Both the position numbers and the translations under genes were made by a program. The notes under the pieces were generated by a model, which was not told the DNA's origin, ran no database searches, and saw nothing but the letters and a program-made list of their open reading frames with translations. Shown here one piece after another: positions 27,401 through 41,265 of a stretch of 64,000 bases of DNA. The first letter of the stretch is position 1; each line of letters starts with the position of its first letter. The DNA is from Calliopsis andreniformis (taxonomy: Eukaryota > Arthropoda > Insecta > Hymenoptera > Andrenidae), in NCBI RefSeq assembly GCF_051401765.1, contig NW_027480495.1, positions 1,240,001-1,304,000 of the forward strand, given 5' to 3'.

Positions 27401-29466
27401 ATCCTCAATCTTCAATCCTCAACACTCAATCTTCAATCCTCAATCCTCAATCCTCAGTCCTCAATCCTCATTCTTCAATCCTCAATACCCAATCCTCAAT
27501 CTTCAATCCTCAATCCTCAATCCTCAATCCTAATTCCTCAATCCTCATTCTTCAATCCTCAATACCCAATCCTCAATTTCAATCCTCAATCCTCAATCTT
27601 CATTTCTCAATCCTCAATCCTCAACCCTCAGCCCTCATCCTCCATCCTCAGTACTCAATCCTCTATCCTCAATCTTCAATCCTCAATACTCAATCTTCAA
27701 TACTCATTCCTCAATCCTCAATCCTCAATCCTCAATCTTCAATCCTCAATACTCAATCTGCAATCCTCAATCCTCAAACCTCAATTCTCAATCCTCATTC
27801 CTCAATCCTCAATACCCAATCCTCAATCCTCAATCCTCAATACTCAATCCTCAATATACAATCATCAATACTCAATCTTCAATCATCAATACTTAATCTT
27901 CAATCCTCAATCCTCAAACCTCAATCCTCAATCCTCATTACTCAATCCTCAATACCCAATCCTCAATCCTCAATCCTCAATCCTCAATCCTCAATATTCA
28001 ATCATCAATACTCAATCTTCAATCCTCAATCTTCAATCCTCAATACTCAACCTTCAATCCTCAATCCTCAATCCTCAATCCTCAATCCCCAATCCTCAGG
28101 CATCAATACTCAATCTACAATATTCAATCCACAATCCTTAATCCTCAATCCACAATCCTCAACCTTCAATACTCAATACTCAATCTTCAATCCTCAATCC
28201 TCAATCCTCAATCCTCAATACTCAATCCTCAATCCTCAATATTCAATCCTCAATACTCAATCTTCAATCATCAATCCTCAATCCTCAATTCTCAGTCGTC
28301 AATCCTCAGTCATCAATCCTCAATGTTCAATACTCAATCGTCAATCATTAGTCCTCAATCCTCAATCCTCAATCCTCGTTCCTCAAACCTCAATCCTCAA
28401 CCCTCAGTCTTCATCCTCCATCCTCAAACCTCAATCCTCAACCCTCAATATTCAATCATCAATACTCAATCTTCAATCCTCAATCCTCAGACCTCAATCC
28501 TCAATCCTCATTCTTCAATCCTAAATACCCAATCCTCAATCTTCAATCCGCAATCCTCAATCCTCAATCCTCAATCCTCAATCCTCAATCTTCAACCCTG
28601 AATCCACAATCCTCAATACTCAATCCTCAATCTTCAATCCTCAATACTCAATCTTCAACCCTCAATCCTCAATCCTCAATCCTCAATCCTCAATCCGCAA
28701 TCTTCAATCCTCAACACTCAATCTTCAATCCTCAATCCTCAATCCTCAATCCTCAATCCTCATTCTTCAACTCTCAATACCCAATCCTCAATCTTCAATC
28801 CTCAATCCTCAATCCTCAATCCTAATTCCTCAATCCTCATTCTTCAATCCTCAATACCCAATCCTCAATTTCAATCCTCAATCCTCAATCCTCATTTCTC
28901 AATCCTCAATCCTCAATCCTCAGCCCTCATCCTTCATCCTCAATCCTCAATCCTCAATCCTCAATCTTCAATCCTCAATTCTCAATCTTCAATCCTCGAT
29001 CCTCAATCATCAATCCTCTATCCTCAATCCTCAGGCATCAATACTCAATCTTCAATGCTCAATCCTCAATCCTCAATCCTCAATCCTCATTACCCAACAC
29101 TCAATCCTCATTCCTCAAACCTCAATCCTCAACCTTCAGTCGTCATACTCAATTCTCAATTCTCAATCCTCAATCCTCAATCCTCAATCTTCAATCCTCA
29201 ATAATCAATCTCCAATCCTCAATCCTCAATCCTCGATACTCAATCCTCAGGCATCAATCCTGAATCCTCAATCCTCAATCCTCAGGCATCAATACTCAAT
29301 CTACAATATTCAATCCACAATCCTTAATCCTCAATCCACAATCCTCAACCTTCAATACTCAATACTCAATCTTCAATCCTCAATCCTCAATCCTCAATCC
29401 TCAATCCTCAATCCTCAATCCTCAATCCTCAATATTCAATCCTCAATACTCAATCTTCAATCATCA
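24471..29466. repeat. 4.4-5.0-kb tandem duplication, copy 2
   Basis: The longer copy of the preceding block, with CCTAGG at 24585. Rare variants held in common include CATCGGTACTC (21599 and 25972), CGCAATATTGAATCC (22232 and 26801) and CATTACCCAACAC (near 24093 and 29088). It keeps the 196-bp segment with TTTCCAATCCTAGATCC near 26410 that copy 1 lacks. Satellite throughout. Confidence 0.83.
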
Positions 29467-30479
29467 ATCCTCAATCCTCAATTCTCAGTCGTCAATCCTC
29501 AGTCATCAATCCTCAATCTTCAATACTCAATCGTCAATCCTTAGTCCTCAATCCTCAATCCTCAATCCTCGTTCCTCAAACCTCAATCCTCAACCCTCAG
29601 TCTTCATCCTCAATCCTCAAACCTCAATCCTCAACCCTCAATATTCAATCATCAATACTCAATCTTCAATCCTCAATCCTCAAACCTCAATCCTCACTCT
29701 TCAACCCTGAATCCACAATCCTCAATACTCAATCCTCAATCTTCAATCCTCAATACTCAATCTTCAATCTTCAATCCTCAATCCTCAATCCTCAATCCTC
29801 AATCTTCAATCCTCAACACTCAATCTTCAATCCTCAATCCTCAATCCTCAATCCTCAATCCTCATTCTTCAACCCTCAATACCCAATCCTCAATCTTCAA
29901 TCCTCAATCCTCAATCCTCAATCCTAATTCCTCAATCCTCATTCTTCAATCCTCAATACCCAATCCTCAATTTCAATCCTCAATCCTCAATCCTCATTTC
30001 TCAATCCTCAATCCTCAACCCTCAGCCCTCATCCTCCATCCTCAATCCTCAATCCACAATCCTCGATCTTCAATCCTCAATTCTCAATCTTCAATCCTCG
30101 ATCCTCAATCATCAATCCTCAATCCTCAATCCTCAGGCATCAATACTCAACCTTCAATGCTCAATCCTCAATCCTCAATCCTCAATCCTCAATCCTCAAT
30201 CCTCAATCCTCAATCCTCAATCCTCAATCCACAATCCTCAGCCTTCAATACTCAATAATCAATTTCCAATCCTAGATCCTCTATCCTCAATCCTCAATCC
30301 TCAATCCTCAATCCTCATTCTTCAATCCTCAATATTCAATCATCAATACTCAATCTTCAATCCTCAATCCTCAATCCTCAATCCTCAATCCTCAATCCTC
30401 AATCCTCAATATTCAATCATCAATACGCAATCTTCAACCCTCAATCTTCAATCCTCAATAGTCAATCTTCAATCCACAA
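29467..30479. repeat. Beta-family mosaic segment
   Basis: Beta marker CTCAGTCGTCAATCC near 29485, then CGTTCCTCAAACC, then a stretch resembling 25.6-26.5 kb (CCTCGATCTTC, CAGCCTTCAATACTCAATAATC near 30239). It joins pieces seen elsewhere in a different order. No gene or RNA feature seen. Confidence 0.65.
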
Positions 30480-32119
30480 TCCTCAATCCTCAATCCTCAA
30501 TCCTCAATCCTCAGGTATCAATACTCAATCTACAATATTCAATCCTCAATCCTTAATCCTCAATCCACAATCCTCAACCTTCAATACTCAATACTCAATC
30601 TTCAATCCTCAATCCTCAATCCTCAATCCTCAATCCTCAATCCTCAATCCTCAATATTCAATCCTCAATACTCAACCTTCAATCATCAATCCTCAATCCT
30701 CAATTCTCAGTCGTCAATCCTCAGTCATCATTCCTCAATCTTCAATACTCAATCGTCAATCCTTAGTCCTCAATCCTCAATCCTCAATCCTGGTTCCTCA
30801 AACCTCAATCCTCAACCCTCAGACTTCATCCTCAATCCTCAAACCTCATTCCTCAATGCTCAATACTCAATCATCAATACTCAATCTTCAATCCTCAATC
30901 CTAAAACCTCAATCCTCAATCCTAATTCTTCAATCCTAAATACCCAATCCTCAATCTTCAATCCTCAATCCTCAATACTCAATTCTCAATCCTCAATCCT
31001 TAATCCTCAGACCTCAAACGTCAATATTCAACCCTCAGTCCTCGACCTCAATCCACAACCCTCAATCCTCAGTCCTCAATATTCAATCATCAATATTCAA
31101 TCTTCAATCCTCAATCCTCAATCCTCAGTCCTCAATCCTCAATCCTCAATCATCAACCCTGAATCCTCAATCCTCAATACTCAATCCTCTACCTTCAATC
31201 CTCAATACTCAATCTTCAATCCTCAATCCTCAATCCTCAATCCTCAACATTCAATCATCAATACTCAATCTTCAATCCTCAATCCTCAATCCTCAATTCT
31301 CAATCCTCAATCCTCAATCCTCAATCCTCAATCCTCAATCCTCAATCCTCAATCCACAATCCTCAACCTTCTATACTCAATAATCAATCTCCAATCCTAG
31401 ATCCTCAATCCTCAATCCTCAATCCTCAATCCTCAATCCTCAATCCTCAATCCTCAATATTCAATCATCAATACTCAATCTTCAAACCTCAATCTTCAAT
31501 CCTCAATACTCAATCTTCAATCCTCAATCCTCAATCCTCAATCCTCAATCCTCAATCCTCAGGCATCAATACTCAATCTACAATATTCAATCCTCAATCC
31601 TTAATCCTCAATCCACAATCCTCAGCCTTCAATACGCAATACTCAATCTTCAATCCTCAATCCTCAATCCTCAATCCTCAATCCTCAATCCTCAATCCGC
31701 AATATTCAATCCTCAATACTCAATCTTCAATCATCAATCCTCAATCCTCAATTCTCAGTCGTCAATCCTCGGTCATCAATCCTCAATCTTCAATACTCAA
31801 TCGTCAATCCTTAGTCCTCAATCCTCAAACCTCAATCCCCGTTCCTCAAACCTCAATCCTCAACCCCCAGTCTTCATCCTGAATCCTCAAACCTCAATCC
31901 TCAATCCTCAATATTCAATCATCAATACTAAATCTTCAATCCTCAATCCTCAAACCTCAATCCTCAATCCTCATTCTTCAATCCTAAATACCCAATACTT
32001 AATCTTCAATCCTCAATCCTCAATCCTCAATTCTCAATCCTCAATCCTTAATCCTCAGACGTCAAACATCAATATTCAACCCTCAGTCCTCGTCCTCAAT
32101 CCACAACCCTCAATCCTCA
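30480..32119. repeat. 1.63-kb block duplicated 29.7 kb downstream, copy 1
   Basis: Collinear with 60166-61798 at offset 29,686, then 29,679 (one heptamer lost or gained). Shared rare variants are CCTGGTTCC at 30789, CTCAGACTTC near 30819, CTCGACCTC near 31041, CAATACGCAATAC near 31630 and TCCTCGGTCATC near 31766. Few substitutions are visible, for example CTAATTC near 30922 against CTCATTC in the other copy. The two copies part at 32120. Confidence 0.83.
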
Positions 32120-34140
32120 ATCTTCAACCCTGAATCCTCAATCCTCAATACTCAATCCTCAACCTTCAATCCTCAATACTCAATCATCAATCCTCAATCC
32201 TCAAGCGTCAATCCTCAATCCTCAATCTTCAATCCTCAACACTCAATCTTCAATCCTCAATCCTCAATCCTCAGTCCTCAATCCTCATTCTTCAATCCTC
32301 AGTACCCAATCCTCAATCTTCAATCCTCAATCCTCAATCCTCAATCCTAATTCCTCAATCCTCATTCTTCAATCCTCAATACCCAATCCTCAATTTCAAT
32401 CCTCAATCCTCAATCTTCATTTCTCAATCCTCAATCCTCAACCCTCAGCCCTCATCCTCCATCCTCAGTACTCAATCCTCAATATCCAATCCTCAATCCT
32501 CAATCCTCAATCCTCAATCCTCAATCCTCAATCTTCAACCCTGAATCCTCAATCCTCAATACTCAATCCTCAATCTTCAATCCTCAATACTCAATCTTCA
32601 ATCCTCAATCCTCAATCCTCAATCCTCAATATTCAATCATCAATACTCAATCTTCAAATCTCAATCCTCAATCCTCAATTCTCAATCCTCAATCCTCAAT
32701 CCTCAATCCTCAATCCTCAATCCTCAATCCACAATCCTCAACCTTCTATACTCAATAATCAATCTCAAATCCTAGATCGTCAATCCTCAATCCTCAATCC
32801 TCAATCTTCAACCCTGAATCCTCAATCCTCAATACTCAATACTCAATCTTCAATCCTCAATACTCAATCTTCAATCCTCAATCCTGAATCCTCAATCCTC
32901 AGTCCTCAATCTTCAACCCTCAACACTCAACCTTCAATCCTCAATCCTCAATCCTCAATCCTCAATCCTCAATCTTCAATCCTCATCACTAATCTTCAAT
33001 CCTCAATCCTCAATCCTCAATCCTCAATCCTCATTCCCCAACCCTCAATCCTCATTCCTCAAAGCTCAATCCTCAACCCTCAGTCCTCATACTCAATTCT
33101 CAATCCTCAATCCTCAATCCTCAAACCTCAATCCTCAATCCTCAATATTCAATCATCAATACTCAATCTTCAATCCTCAATCCTCAATCCTCAATCCTCA
33201 ATCCTCAATCCTCAATCCTCAATCTTCAATACTCAATCGTCAATCCTTAGTCCTCAATCCTCAATCCTCAATCATCGTTCCTCAAACCTCAATCCTCAAC
33301 ACTCAGTCTTCATCCTCAATCCTCAAACCTCAATCCTCAATCCTCAATATTCAATCATCAATACTCAATCTTCAATCCCCAATCCTCAAACCTCAATCCT
33401 CAATCCACATTCTTCAATCCTAAATACCCAATCCTTAATCTTCAATCCTCAATCCTCAATCCTCAATTCTCAATCCTCAATCCTTAATCCTCAGACCTCA
33501 AACATCAATATTCAACCCTCAGTCCTCGTCCTCAATCCACAACCCTCAATCCTCAGTCCTCAATATTCAATCATAAATATTCAATCTTCAATCCTCAATC
33601 CTCAATCCTCAATCCTCAATCCTCAATCCTCAATCCTCAGTCTTCAACCCTGAATCCTCAATACTCAATCCTCAATCTTCAATCCTCAATACTCGATCTT
33701 CAATCCTCAATCCTCAATCGTCAATCCTCAATCCTCAATTTTCAATCCTCAACACTCAATCTTCAATCCTCAATCCTCAATCCTCAATCCTCAATCCTCA
33801 TTCTTCAATCCTCAATACCCAATCCTCAATCTTCAATCCTCAATCCTCAATCCTCAATCCTAATCCCTCAATCCTCATTCTTCAATCCTCAATACCCAAT
33901 CCTCAATTTCAATTCTCAATCCTCAATCCTCATTTCTCAAGCCTCAATCCTCAACCCTCAGCACTCATCCTCCATCCTCAATCCTCAATCCTCAATACTC
34001 AATCCTCAATCCTCAATCTTCAATCCTCAATTCTCAATCTTCAATCCTCGATCCTCAATCCTCAATCCTCAATATTCAATCATCAATACTCGATCTTCAA
34101 CCCTCAATCTTCAATCCTCAATACTCAATCTTCAATCCTC
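32120..34140. repeat. Beta/gamma mosaic segment
   Basis: Satellite with pieces of several modules: CAAGCGTCAATCC near 32203, a gamma fragment (CTCAACACTCAACC near 32919, AAAGCTC near 33061, missing its middle), then a 348-type piece with CATCGTTCC near 33273. The gamma fragment looks internally deleted compared with the full copies. No gene seen. Confidence 0.65.
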
Positions 34141-36088
34141 AATCCTCAATCCTCAATCCTCAATCCTCAATCCTCAATCCTCAGGCATCAATACTCAATC
34201 TACAATATTCAATCCTCAGTCCTTAATCCTCAATCCACAATCCTCAACCTTCAATACTCAATACTCAATCTTCAATCCTCAATCCTCAATCCTCAATCCT
34301 CTATCCTCAATCCTCAATCCTCAATATTCAATCCTCAATGCTCAGTCTTCAATCATGAATCCTCAATCCTCAATTCTCAGTCGTCAATCCTCAGTCATCA
34401 ATCCTCAATCTTCAATACTCAATCGTCAATCCTTAGTCCTCAATCCTCAATCCTCAATCCTCGTACCTCAAACCTCAATCCTCAACCCTCAGTCTTCATC
34501 CTCAATCCTCAAACCTCAATCCTCAATCCTCAATATTCAATCATCAATACTCAATCTTCAATCCTCAATCCTCAAACCTCAATCCTCAATCCTCATTCTT
34601 CAATCCTAAATACCCAATCCTCAATCTTCAATCCTCAATCCTCAATCCTCAATTCTCAATCCTCAATCCTTAGTCCCCAGACCTCAAACATCAATATTCA
34701 ACTCTTAGTCCTCGTCCACAATCCACAACACTCAATCCGCAGTCATCAATATTCAATCATCAACATTCAATCTTCAATCCTCAATCCTCAATCCTCAATC
34801 CTCAATCCTCAATCCTCAATCCTCATTCTTCAATCCTCAATACCCAATCCTCAATTTCAATCCTCAATCCTCAATCCTCATTTCTCAATCCTCTATCCTC
34901 AACCCTCAGCCCTCATACTCCATCCTCAGTACTCAATCCTCTATCCTCAATCTTCAATCCTCAATACTCAATCTTCAATCCTCATTCCTCAATCCTCAAT
35001 CCTCAATCTTCAATCCTCAACACTCAATCTGCAATCCTCAATCCTTAAACCTCAATCCTCAATCCTCATTCCTCAATCCTCAATACCCAATCCTCAATCC
35101 TCAATCCTCAATCCTCAATCCTCAATCCTCAATCTTCAACCCTGAATCCTCAATCCTCAATACTCAATCCTCAATCTTCAATCCTCAATACTCAATCTTC
35201 AATCCTCAATCCTCAATCCTCAATCCTCAATATTCAATCATCAATACTCAATCTTCAATCCCCAATGCTCAATCCTCAATTCTCAATCCTCAATCCTCAA
35301 TCCTCAATCCTCAATCCTCAATCCTCAATCCTCAATCCACAATCCTCAACCTTCTATACTCAATAATCAATCTCCAATCCTAGATCGTCAATCCTCAATC
35401 CTCAATCCTCAATCTTCAACGCTGAATCCTCAATCCTCATTACTCAATACTCAATCTTCAATCCTCAATACTCAATCTTCAATCCTCAATCCTCAATCCT
35501 CAATCCTCAGTACTCAATCTTCAACCCTCAACACTCAACCTTCAATCCTCAATCCTCAATCCTCAATCCTCAATCCACAATCTTCAATCCTCATCACTAA
35601 TCTTCAATACTCAATCCTCAATCCTCAATCCTCAATCCTCAATCCTCAATCCTCAATCCTCAATCCTCAATCTTCAATCCTCAATTCTCAATCTTCAATC
35701 CTCGATCCTCAATCATCAATCCTCAATCCTCAATCCTCAGGCATCAATACTCAATCTTCAATGCTCAATCCTCAATCCTCAATCCTCAATCCTCATTCCC
35801 CAACCCTCAATCCTCATTCCTCAAAGCTCAATCCTCAACCCTCAGTCCTCATACTCAATTCTCAATTCTTAATCCTCAATCCTCAATCCTCAATCTTCAA
35901 TCCTCAATAATCAATCTCCAATCCTCAATACTCTATCCTCGATCCTCAATCCTCAGGCATCAACACTCAATCTTCAATACTCAATCCTCAATCCTCAATC
36001 CTCAATCCTCAATCCTCAAACCTCAATCCTCAATCGTCAATATTCAATCATCAATACTCAATCTTCAATCCTCAATCCTCAGTCCTCA
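34141..36088. repeat. Beta+gamma block, about 1.95 kb, tandem with the next
   Basis: The first kilobase aligns to 36108 onward at offset 1,967 (ATGAATCCTC at 34355 and 36322). The gamma part, with CTCAACACTCAACC at 35527 and AAAGCTC at 35823, aligns to 38448 and 38744 at offset 2,921 and to 8129 and 8425 at offset 27,398. It is therefore the middle of three copies of the same compound block in this window. Confidence 0.76.
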
Positions 36089-36120
36089 GTCGTCGAATCT
36101 CAATCCCCGACGCTTAGCAC
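36089..36120. other. CpG-containing non-heptameric island, copy 3
   Basis: Third copy of the 32-base island, identical by eye to 6739-6770, beginning GTCGTCGAATC, ending CGCTTAGCAC, then GCATCC. Unlike 3271 and 6739, the 34-kb copy of the surrounding block has no island in front of it, so the island is not an obligatory part of the module. Confidence 0.8.
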
Positions 36121-37567
36121 GCATCCTCAATCCTCAATCCTCAATCCTCAGGCATCAATACTCAATCTACAATATTCAATCCTCAGTCCTTAATCCTCAA
36201 TCCACAATCCTCAACCTTCAATACTCAATACTCAATCTTCAATCCTCAATCCTCAATCCTCAATCCTCTATCCTCAATCCTCAATCCAAAATATTCAATC
36301 CTCAATGCTCAATCTTCAATCATGAATCCTCAATCCTCAATTCTCAGTCGTCAATCCTCAGTCATCAATCCTCAATCTTCAATACTCAATCGTCAATCCT
36401 TAGTCCTCAATCCTCAATCCTCAATCCTCGTTCCTCAAACCTCAATCCTCAACCCTCAGTCTTCATCCTCAATCCTCAAACCTCAATCCTCAATCCTCAA
36501 TATTCAATCATCAATACTCAATCTTCAACCCTCAATCCTCAAACCTCAATCCTCAATCCTCATTCTTCAATCCTAAATACCCAATCCTCAATCTTCAATC
36601 CTCAATCCTCAATCCTCAATTCTCAATCCTCAATCCTTAGTCCCCAGACCTCAAACATCAATATACAACCCTTAGTCCACGTCCACAATCCACAACCCTC
36701 AATCCGCAGTCATCAATATTCAATCATCAATATTCAATCTTCAATCCTCAATCCTCAATCCTCAATCCTCAATCCTCAATCCTCAATCCTCATTCTTCAA
36801 TCCTCAATACCTAATCCTCAATTTCAATCCTCAATCCTCAATCCTCATTTCTCAATCCTCAATCCTCAACCCTCAGCCCTCATACTCCATCCTCAGTACT
36901 CAATCCTCTATCCTCAATCTTCAATCCTCAATACTCAATCTTCAATCCTCATTCCTCAATCCTCAATCCTCAATCCTCAATCTTCAATCCTCAATACTCA
37001 ATCTGCAATCCTCAATCCTTAAACCTCAATCTTCAATCCTCATTCCTCAATCCTCAATCCTCAATCCTCAATCTTCAATCCTCAATACTCAATCTGCAAT
37101 CCTCAATCCTTAAACCTCAATCCTCAATCCTCATTCCTCAATCCTCAATACCCAATCCTCAATCCTCAATCCTCAATCCTCAATCCTCAATCTTCAACCC
37201 TGAATCCTCAATCCTCAATACTGAATCCTCAATCTTCAATCCTCAATACTCAATCTTCAATCCTCAATCCTCAATCTTCAACCCTGAATCCTCAATCCTC
37301 AATACTCAATACTCAATCTTCAATCCTCAATACTCAATCTTCAATCCTCAATCCTCAATCCTCAATCCTCAGTCCTCAATCTTCAACCCTCAACACTCAA
37401 CCTTCAATCCTCAATCCTCAATCCTCAATCCTCAATCCTCAATCTTCAATCCTCATCACTAATCTTCAATCCTCAATCCTCAATCCTCAATCCTCAATCC
37501 TCAATCCTCAATCCTCAATCTTCAATCCTCAATTCTCAATCTTCAATCCTCGATCCTCAATCCTCAA
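36121..37567. repeat. Beta block matching 6771-7700
   Basis: Matches 6771 onward with the 29,350-29,371 offset and 34141 onward with offset 1,967. The stretch from about 36632 to 37370 is repeated again from about 37580 (offset about 948), seen from TCCCCAGACC at 36641 and 37589. A partial gamma piece (CTCAACACTCAACC at 37389) lies at the 3' end and is cut short at the junction. Confidence 0.74.
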
Positions 37568-39398
37568 TTCTCAATCCTCAATCCTAAGTCCCCAGACCTC
37601 AAACATCAATATTCAACCCTTAGTCCTCGTCCACAATCCACAACCCTCAATCCGCAGTCATCAATATTCAATCATCAATATTCAATCTTCAATCCTCAAT
37701 CCTCAATCCTCAATCCTCAATCCTCAATCCTCAATCCTCATTCTTCAATCCTCAATACCTAATCCTCAATTTCAATCCTCAATCCTCAATCCTCATTTCT
37801 CAATCCTCAATCCTCAACCCTCAGCCCTCATACTCCATCCTCAGTACTCAATCCTCTATCCTCAATCTTCAATCCTCAATACTCAATCTTCAATCCTCAT
37901 TCCTCAATCCTCAATCCTCAATCCTCAATCTTCAATCCTCAATACTCAATCTGCAATCCTCAATCCTTAAACCTCAATCCTCAATCCTCATTCCTCAATC
38001 CTCAATACCCAATCCTCAATCCTCAATCCTCAATCCTCAATCCTCAATCCTCAATCTTCAACCCTGAATCCTCAATCCTCAATACTCAATCCTCAATCTT
38101 CAATCCTCAATACTCAATCTTCAATCCTCAATCCTCAATCCTCAATCCTCAATATTCAATCATCAATACTCAATCTTCAATCCCCATTCTCAATCCTCAA
38201 TTCTCAATCCTCAATCCTCAATCCTCAATCCTCAATCCTCAATCCTCAATCCTCAATCCACAATCCTCAACCTTCTATACTCAATAATCAATCTCCAATC
38301 CTAGATCGTCAATCCTCAATCCTCAATCCTCAATCTTCAACCCTGAATCCTCAATCCTCAATACTCAATACTCAATCTTCAATCCTCAATACTCAATCTT
38401 CAATCCTCAATCCTCAATCCTCAATCCTCAGTCCTCAATCTTCAACCCTCAACACTCAACCTTCAATCCTCAATCCTCAATCCTCAATCCTCAATCCTCA
38501 ATCCTCAATCTTCAATCCTCATCACTAATCTTCAATCCTCAATCCTCAATCCTCAATCCTCAATCCTCAATCCTCAATCCTCAATCCTCAATCTTCAATC
38601 CTCAATTCTCAATCTTCAATCCTCGATCCTCAATCATCAATCCTCAATCCTCAATCCTCAGGCATCAATACTCAATATTCAATGCTCAATCCTCAATCCT
38701 CAATCCTCAATCCTCATTCCCCAACCCTCAATCCTCATTCCTCAAAGCTCAATCCTCAACCCCCAGTCCTCATACTCAATTCTCAATTCTTAATCCTCAA
38801 TCCTCAATCCTCAATCTTCAATCCTCAATAATCAATCTCCAATCCTCAATACTCTATCCTCGATCCTCAATCCTCAGGCATCAATACTCAATCTTCAATA
38901 CTCAATCCTCAATCCTCAATCCTCAATCCTCAATCCTCAAACCTCAATCCTCAATCCTCAATATTCAATCATCAATACTCAATCTTCAATCCTCAATCCT
39001 CAATCCTCAATCCTCAATCCTCAATCCTCAATCCTCAATCCTCAATCCTCAATCCTCAATCCTCAATCCTCAATTCTCAATCCTCAATCCTCAGTCCTCA
39101 ATATTCAATCATCAATACTCAATCTTCAACCCTCAATCTTCAATCCTGAATACTCAATCTTCAATCCTCAGTCCTCAATCCTCAATCCTCAATCCTCAAT
39201 CTTCAATCCTCAACACTCAATCTTCAATCCTCAATCCTCAATCCCAATTCCTCAATCCACATTCTTCAATCCTCAATACCCAATCCTCAATCTTCAATCC
39301 TCAATCCTCAAACCTCAATCCTCAATCCTCAATCCTCAATCTTCAATCCTCAATACTCAATCTGCAACCCTCAATCCTCAAACCTCAATCCTCAATCC
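37568..39398. repeat. Beta+gamma block matching 7240-9093
   Basis: Collinear with 7249-9093 at offset 30,319, then 30,305. It carries TCCTAAGTCCCC near 37582 where the other copy has CCTTAGTCCCC, CCTAGATCGTC at 38300, CTCAACACTCAACC at 38448 and AAAGCTC near 38744. Similarity to the 9-kb region ends at about 39398, where this copy continues with CATTCCTC. Confidence 0.78.
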
Positions 39399-40320
39399 TC
39401 ATTCCTCAATCCTCAATACCCAATCCTGAATCCTCAGTACTCAATGCTCAATCCTCAATACTCAACCATCAACCCTGAATCCTCAATCCTCAATACTCAA
39501 TCCTCAATCCTCAATCCTCAATCCTGAGGCATGAATACTCAATCTACAATATTCAATCCACAATCCACAATCCTCAATCCTCAGGCATCAATACTCAATC
39601 TACAATATTCAATCCACAATCCTTAATCCTCAATCCACAATACTCAACCTTCAATACTCAATACTCAATCTTCAATCCTCAATCCTCAATCCTCAATCCT
39701 CAATCCTCAATCCTCAATATTCAATCCCCAATACTCAATCTTCAATCATCAATCCTCAATCCTCAATTCTCAGTCGTCAATCCTCAGTCATCAATCCTCA
39801 ATCTTCAATACTCAATCGTCAATCCTTAGTCCTCAATCCTCAATCCTCGATCCTCGTTCCTCAAACCTCAATCCTCAACCCTCAGTCTTCATCCTCAATC
39901 CTCAAACCTCAATACTCAACCCTCAATATTCAATCATCAATACTCAATCTTCAATCCTCAATCCTCAAACCTCAATCCTCAATCCTCATTCTTCAATACT
40001 AAACACCCAATCCTCAATCCTCAATCCTCAATCCTCAATCCTCAATCCTCAATCTTCAACCCTGAATCCTCAATCCTCAATACTCAATCCTCAATCTTCA
40101 ATCCTCAATCCTCAATTCTCGATCCTCGATCCTCAGGCAACAATCTTCAATCCTCAATTCTCAATCTTCAATCCTCGATCCTCAATCCTCAATCCTCAAT
40201 ATTCAATCATCAATACTCAATCTTCAACCCTCAATCTTCAATCCTCAATTCTCAATCTTCAATCCTCAATCCTCAATCCTCAATCCTCAATCCTCAATCC
40301 TCAATCCTCAATCCTCAATC
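39399..40320. repeat. Beta segment related to the window start, with deletions
   Basis: Carries landmarks of the 2.4-kb block (CTGCAACCCTC just upstream, TCCTCGATCCTCGTTCC near 39848, ACTAAACACCC near 39998) but with about 0.8 kb missing between them compared with 3681-5165. Rare Gs occur in CCTGAGGCATGAATAC near 39523. This is the last beta marker (39772) before the alpha domain. No gene seen. Confidence 0.66.
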
Positions 40321-41265
40321 CTCAGGCATCAGTACTCAATCTACAATATTCAATCCTCAGTCCTTAATCCTCAATACACAATCCTCAACCTTCAATACTC
40401 AATACTCAATCTTCAATCCTCAATCCTCAATCCTCAATCCTCAATCCTCAATCCTCAATCCTCAGGCATCAATACTCAATCTTCAATGCTCAATCCTCAA
40501 TCCTCAATCCTCAATCCTCATTCCCCAACCCTCAATCCTCATTCCTCAAACCTCAACCCTCAACCCTCAGTCCTCATACTCAATTCTCAATTCTCAATCC
40601 TCAATCCTCAATCCTCAATCTTCAATCCTCAATAATCAATCTCCAATCCTCAATCCTCAATCCTCGATCCTCAATCCTCAGGCATCAATACTCAATCTTC
40701 AATACTCAACCCTCAATCCTCACTCCTCAATCCTCAATCCTCAAACCTCAATCCTCAATCCTCAATATTCAATCATCAATACTCAATCTTCAATCCGCAA
40801 TCCTCAATCCTCAATCCTCAACCCTCAATCCTCATTCCTCAAACCTCAATCCTCAACCCTCAGTCCTCATACTCAATTCTCAATTCTCAATCCTCAATTC
40901 TCAATCCTCAATCTTCAGTCCTCAATAATCAATCTCCAATTCTTGATCCTCAATCCCCAATCTTCAATCCATAATCCTCAATCTTCAATCCCCAATCCCC
41001 AGTACTCAATCTTCAATCCTCAATGCTCAATCCTTAATCCTCAATCCTCAGTCCTCAGACCTCAATCTTCAATCCTCAAACCTCAATCCTCAACCGTCGG
41101 TCCTCATTCTCCAACCTCAATCCTCAATCCTCAATCCTCAATCTTCAATCCCCAATACTCAATCTTCAATCCTCAATCCTCAGTACTCAATCCTCAATCC
41201 TCAAGCCTCAGGCATCAATACTCAATCTTCAATACTCAATCCTCAATCCTCAACCCTCAATCCAC
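40321..41265. repeat. Alpha-family module start
   Basis: Matches about 8.9-9.86 kb at offset 31,403 (CCCAACCCTC at 40524 against 9121, AATTCTTGATCC at 40938 against 9535). It marks the return to alpha sequence after 15 kb of beta/gamma. It leads into the copy-1 start of the 7-kb duplication. Satellite only. Confidence 0.76.
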
